Source of the DNA: Deltaproteobacteria bacterium
Lineage (GTDB): Bacteria; Desulfobacterota; DSM-4660; Desulfatiglandales; Desulfatiglandaceae
Assembly (NCBI GenBank): GCA_019307645.1
Contig: JAFDJF010000158.1
Span: forward strand, 1-6,295
Length of the DNA stretch: 6,295 nt
Reading direction: 5' to 3'
The translations under genes and the position numbers were made by a program. How positions within the stretch are numbered: the stretch's first letter is position 1; each line of letters begins with the position of its first letter. Below, piece after piece: positions 6,185-6,295 of this stretch. The notes below the pieces were generated by a model. That model was not told the origin of the DNA. It made no database searches and saw nothing but the letters and a program-made list of their open reading frames with translations.

Positions 6185-6231
6185 GGGTTCGCGCAAAAAT
6201 AAATTCACATTTTTGGCGCTCAGATTTAGGT
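6181..6231 (+). repeat. Palindromic repeat element, copy C (half element)
   Basis: These 51 bases are identical to copy A read on the minus strand (3114 to 3064), beginning CTAAGGGTTCGCGC and ending near AGATTTAGGT. The matching second arm that would complete the palindrome is absent from the remaining 64 bases. The element's TAA (6182-6184) is the stop codon of the kinase. Bases 6232-6295 show no gene or motif that I can name. Confidence 0.85.
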
Positions 6232-6295
6232 TAGGTTTGGTAGATAGTTAAGAGCAAAAGACGCAGTAATAGTGGACTATTTCAAGGTTTTTGCT

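Noticed and set aside
3023..6231. CRISPR array
   Set aside because: The repeats are kilobases apart, differ in length and orientation, and have no regular spacers or cas genes.

Overview
The window reads as chromosomal DNA of moderate GC from a Gram-negative bacterium. The best guess is a deltaproteobacterium of the Desulfobacterota type. This rests on a secreted VIT/vWA protein with a C-terminal domain resembling the AgmX/PglI tail common in that broad group, an HU protein with a Lys/Ala-rich tail, and a soluble REC-histidine kinase. The assignment is inference from gene content; there is no taxonomic marker.

Layout. Bases 1-206 are an untranslated leader with A/T-rich inverted repeats. Bases 207-2600 (+) encode a 797-residue exported VIT + vWA protein with a complete MIDAS metal site and a two-cysteine C-terminal domain. 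Two tiny ORFs follow closely (2626-2760 and 2750-2884, overlapping by 11 bases), each with a good Shine-Dalgarno sequence, so the three may form one operon. Bases 2885-3281 hold no convincing gene. They contain a terminator-like hairpin oriented for minus-strand transcripts, an 89-base palindromic repeat element and a 27-base palindrome. Bases 3282-3668 (-) encode an HU-family DNA-binding protein with a histone-H1-like tail and a strong sigma-70-type promoter. Diverging from it, 4072-5001 (+) encodes an ArdC-like protein with a zinc metallopeptidase motif (HELAH). Bases 5123-6184 (+) encode a cytosolic receiver-histidine kinase with all catalytic boxes intact. The last 64 bases after the final repeat show nothing recognisable.

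The least ordinary feature is a repeat family with three copies, all starting CTAAGGGTTCGCGC. One is a full palindrome (3023-3114, minus orientation), one a shortened palindrome (5051-5096), and one a half element (6181-6231) whose first bases supply the stop codon of the kinase gene. The minus copy and the last copy share 51 identical bases in inverted orientation and bracket the HU, ArdC-like and kinase genes. The second and third copies are direct repeats flanking the kinase. They look like a non-autonomous, MITE- or REP-like element. No transposase is present in the window.

I see no firm evidence that the genes form one new system. The VIT/vWA operon, the HU gene, the ArdC-like gene and the kinase look like separate transcription units. 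The best leads are the repeat family, the two coupled mini-ORFs, and the stand-alone ArdC/metallopeptidase gene.
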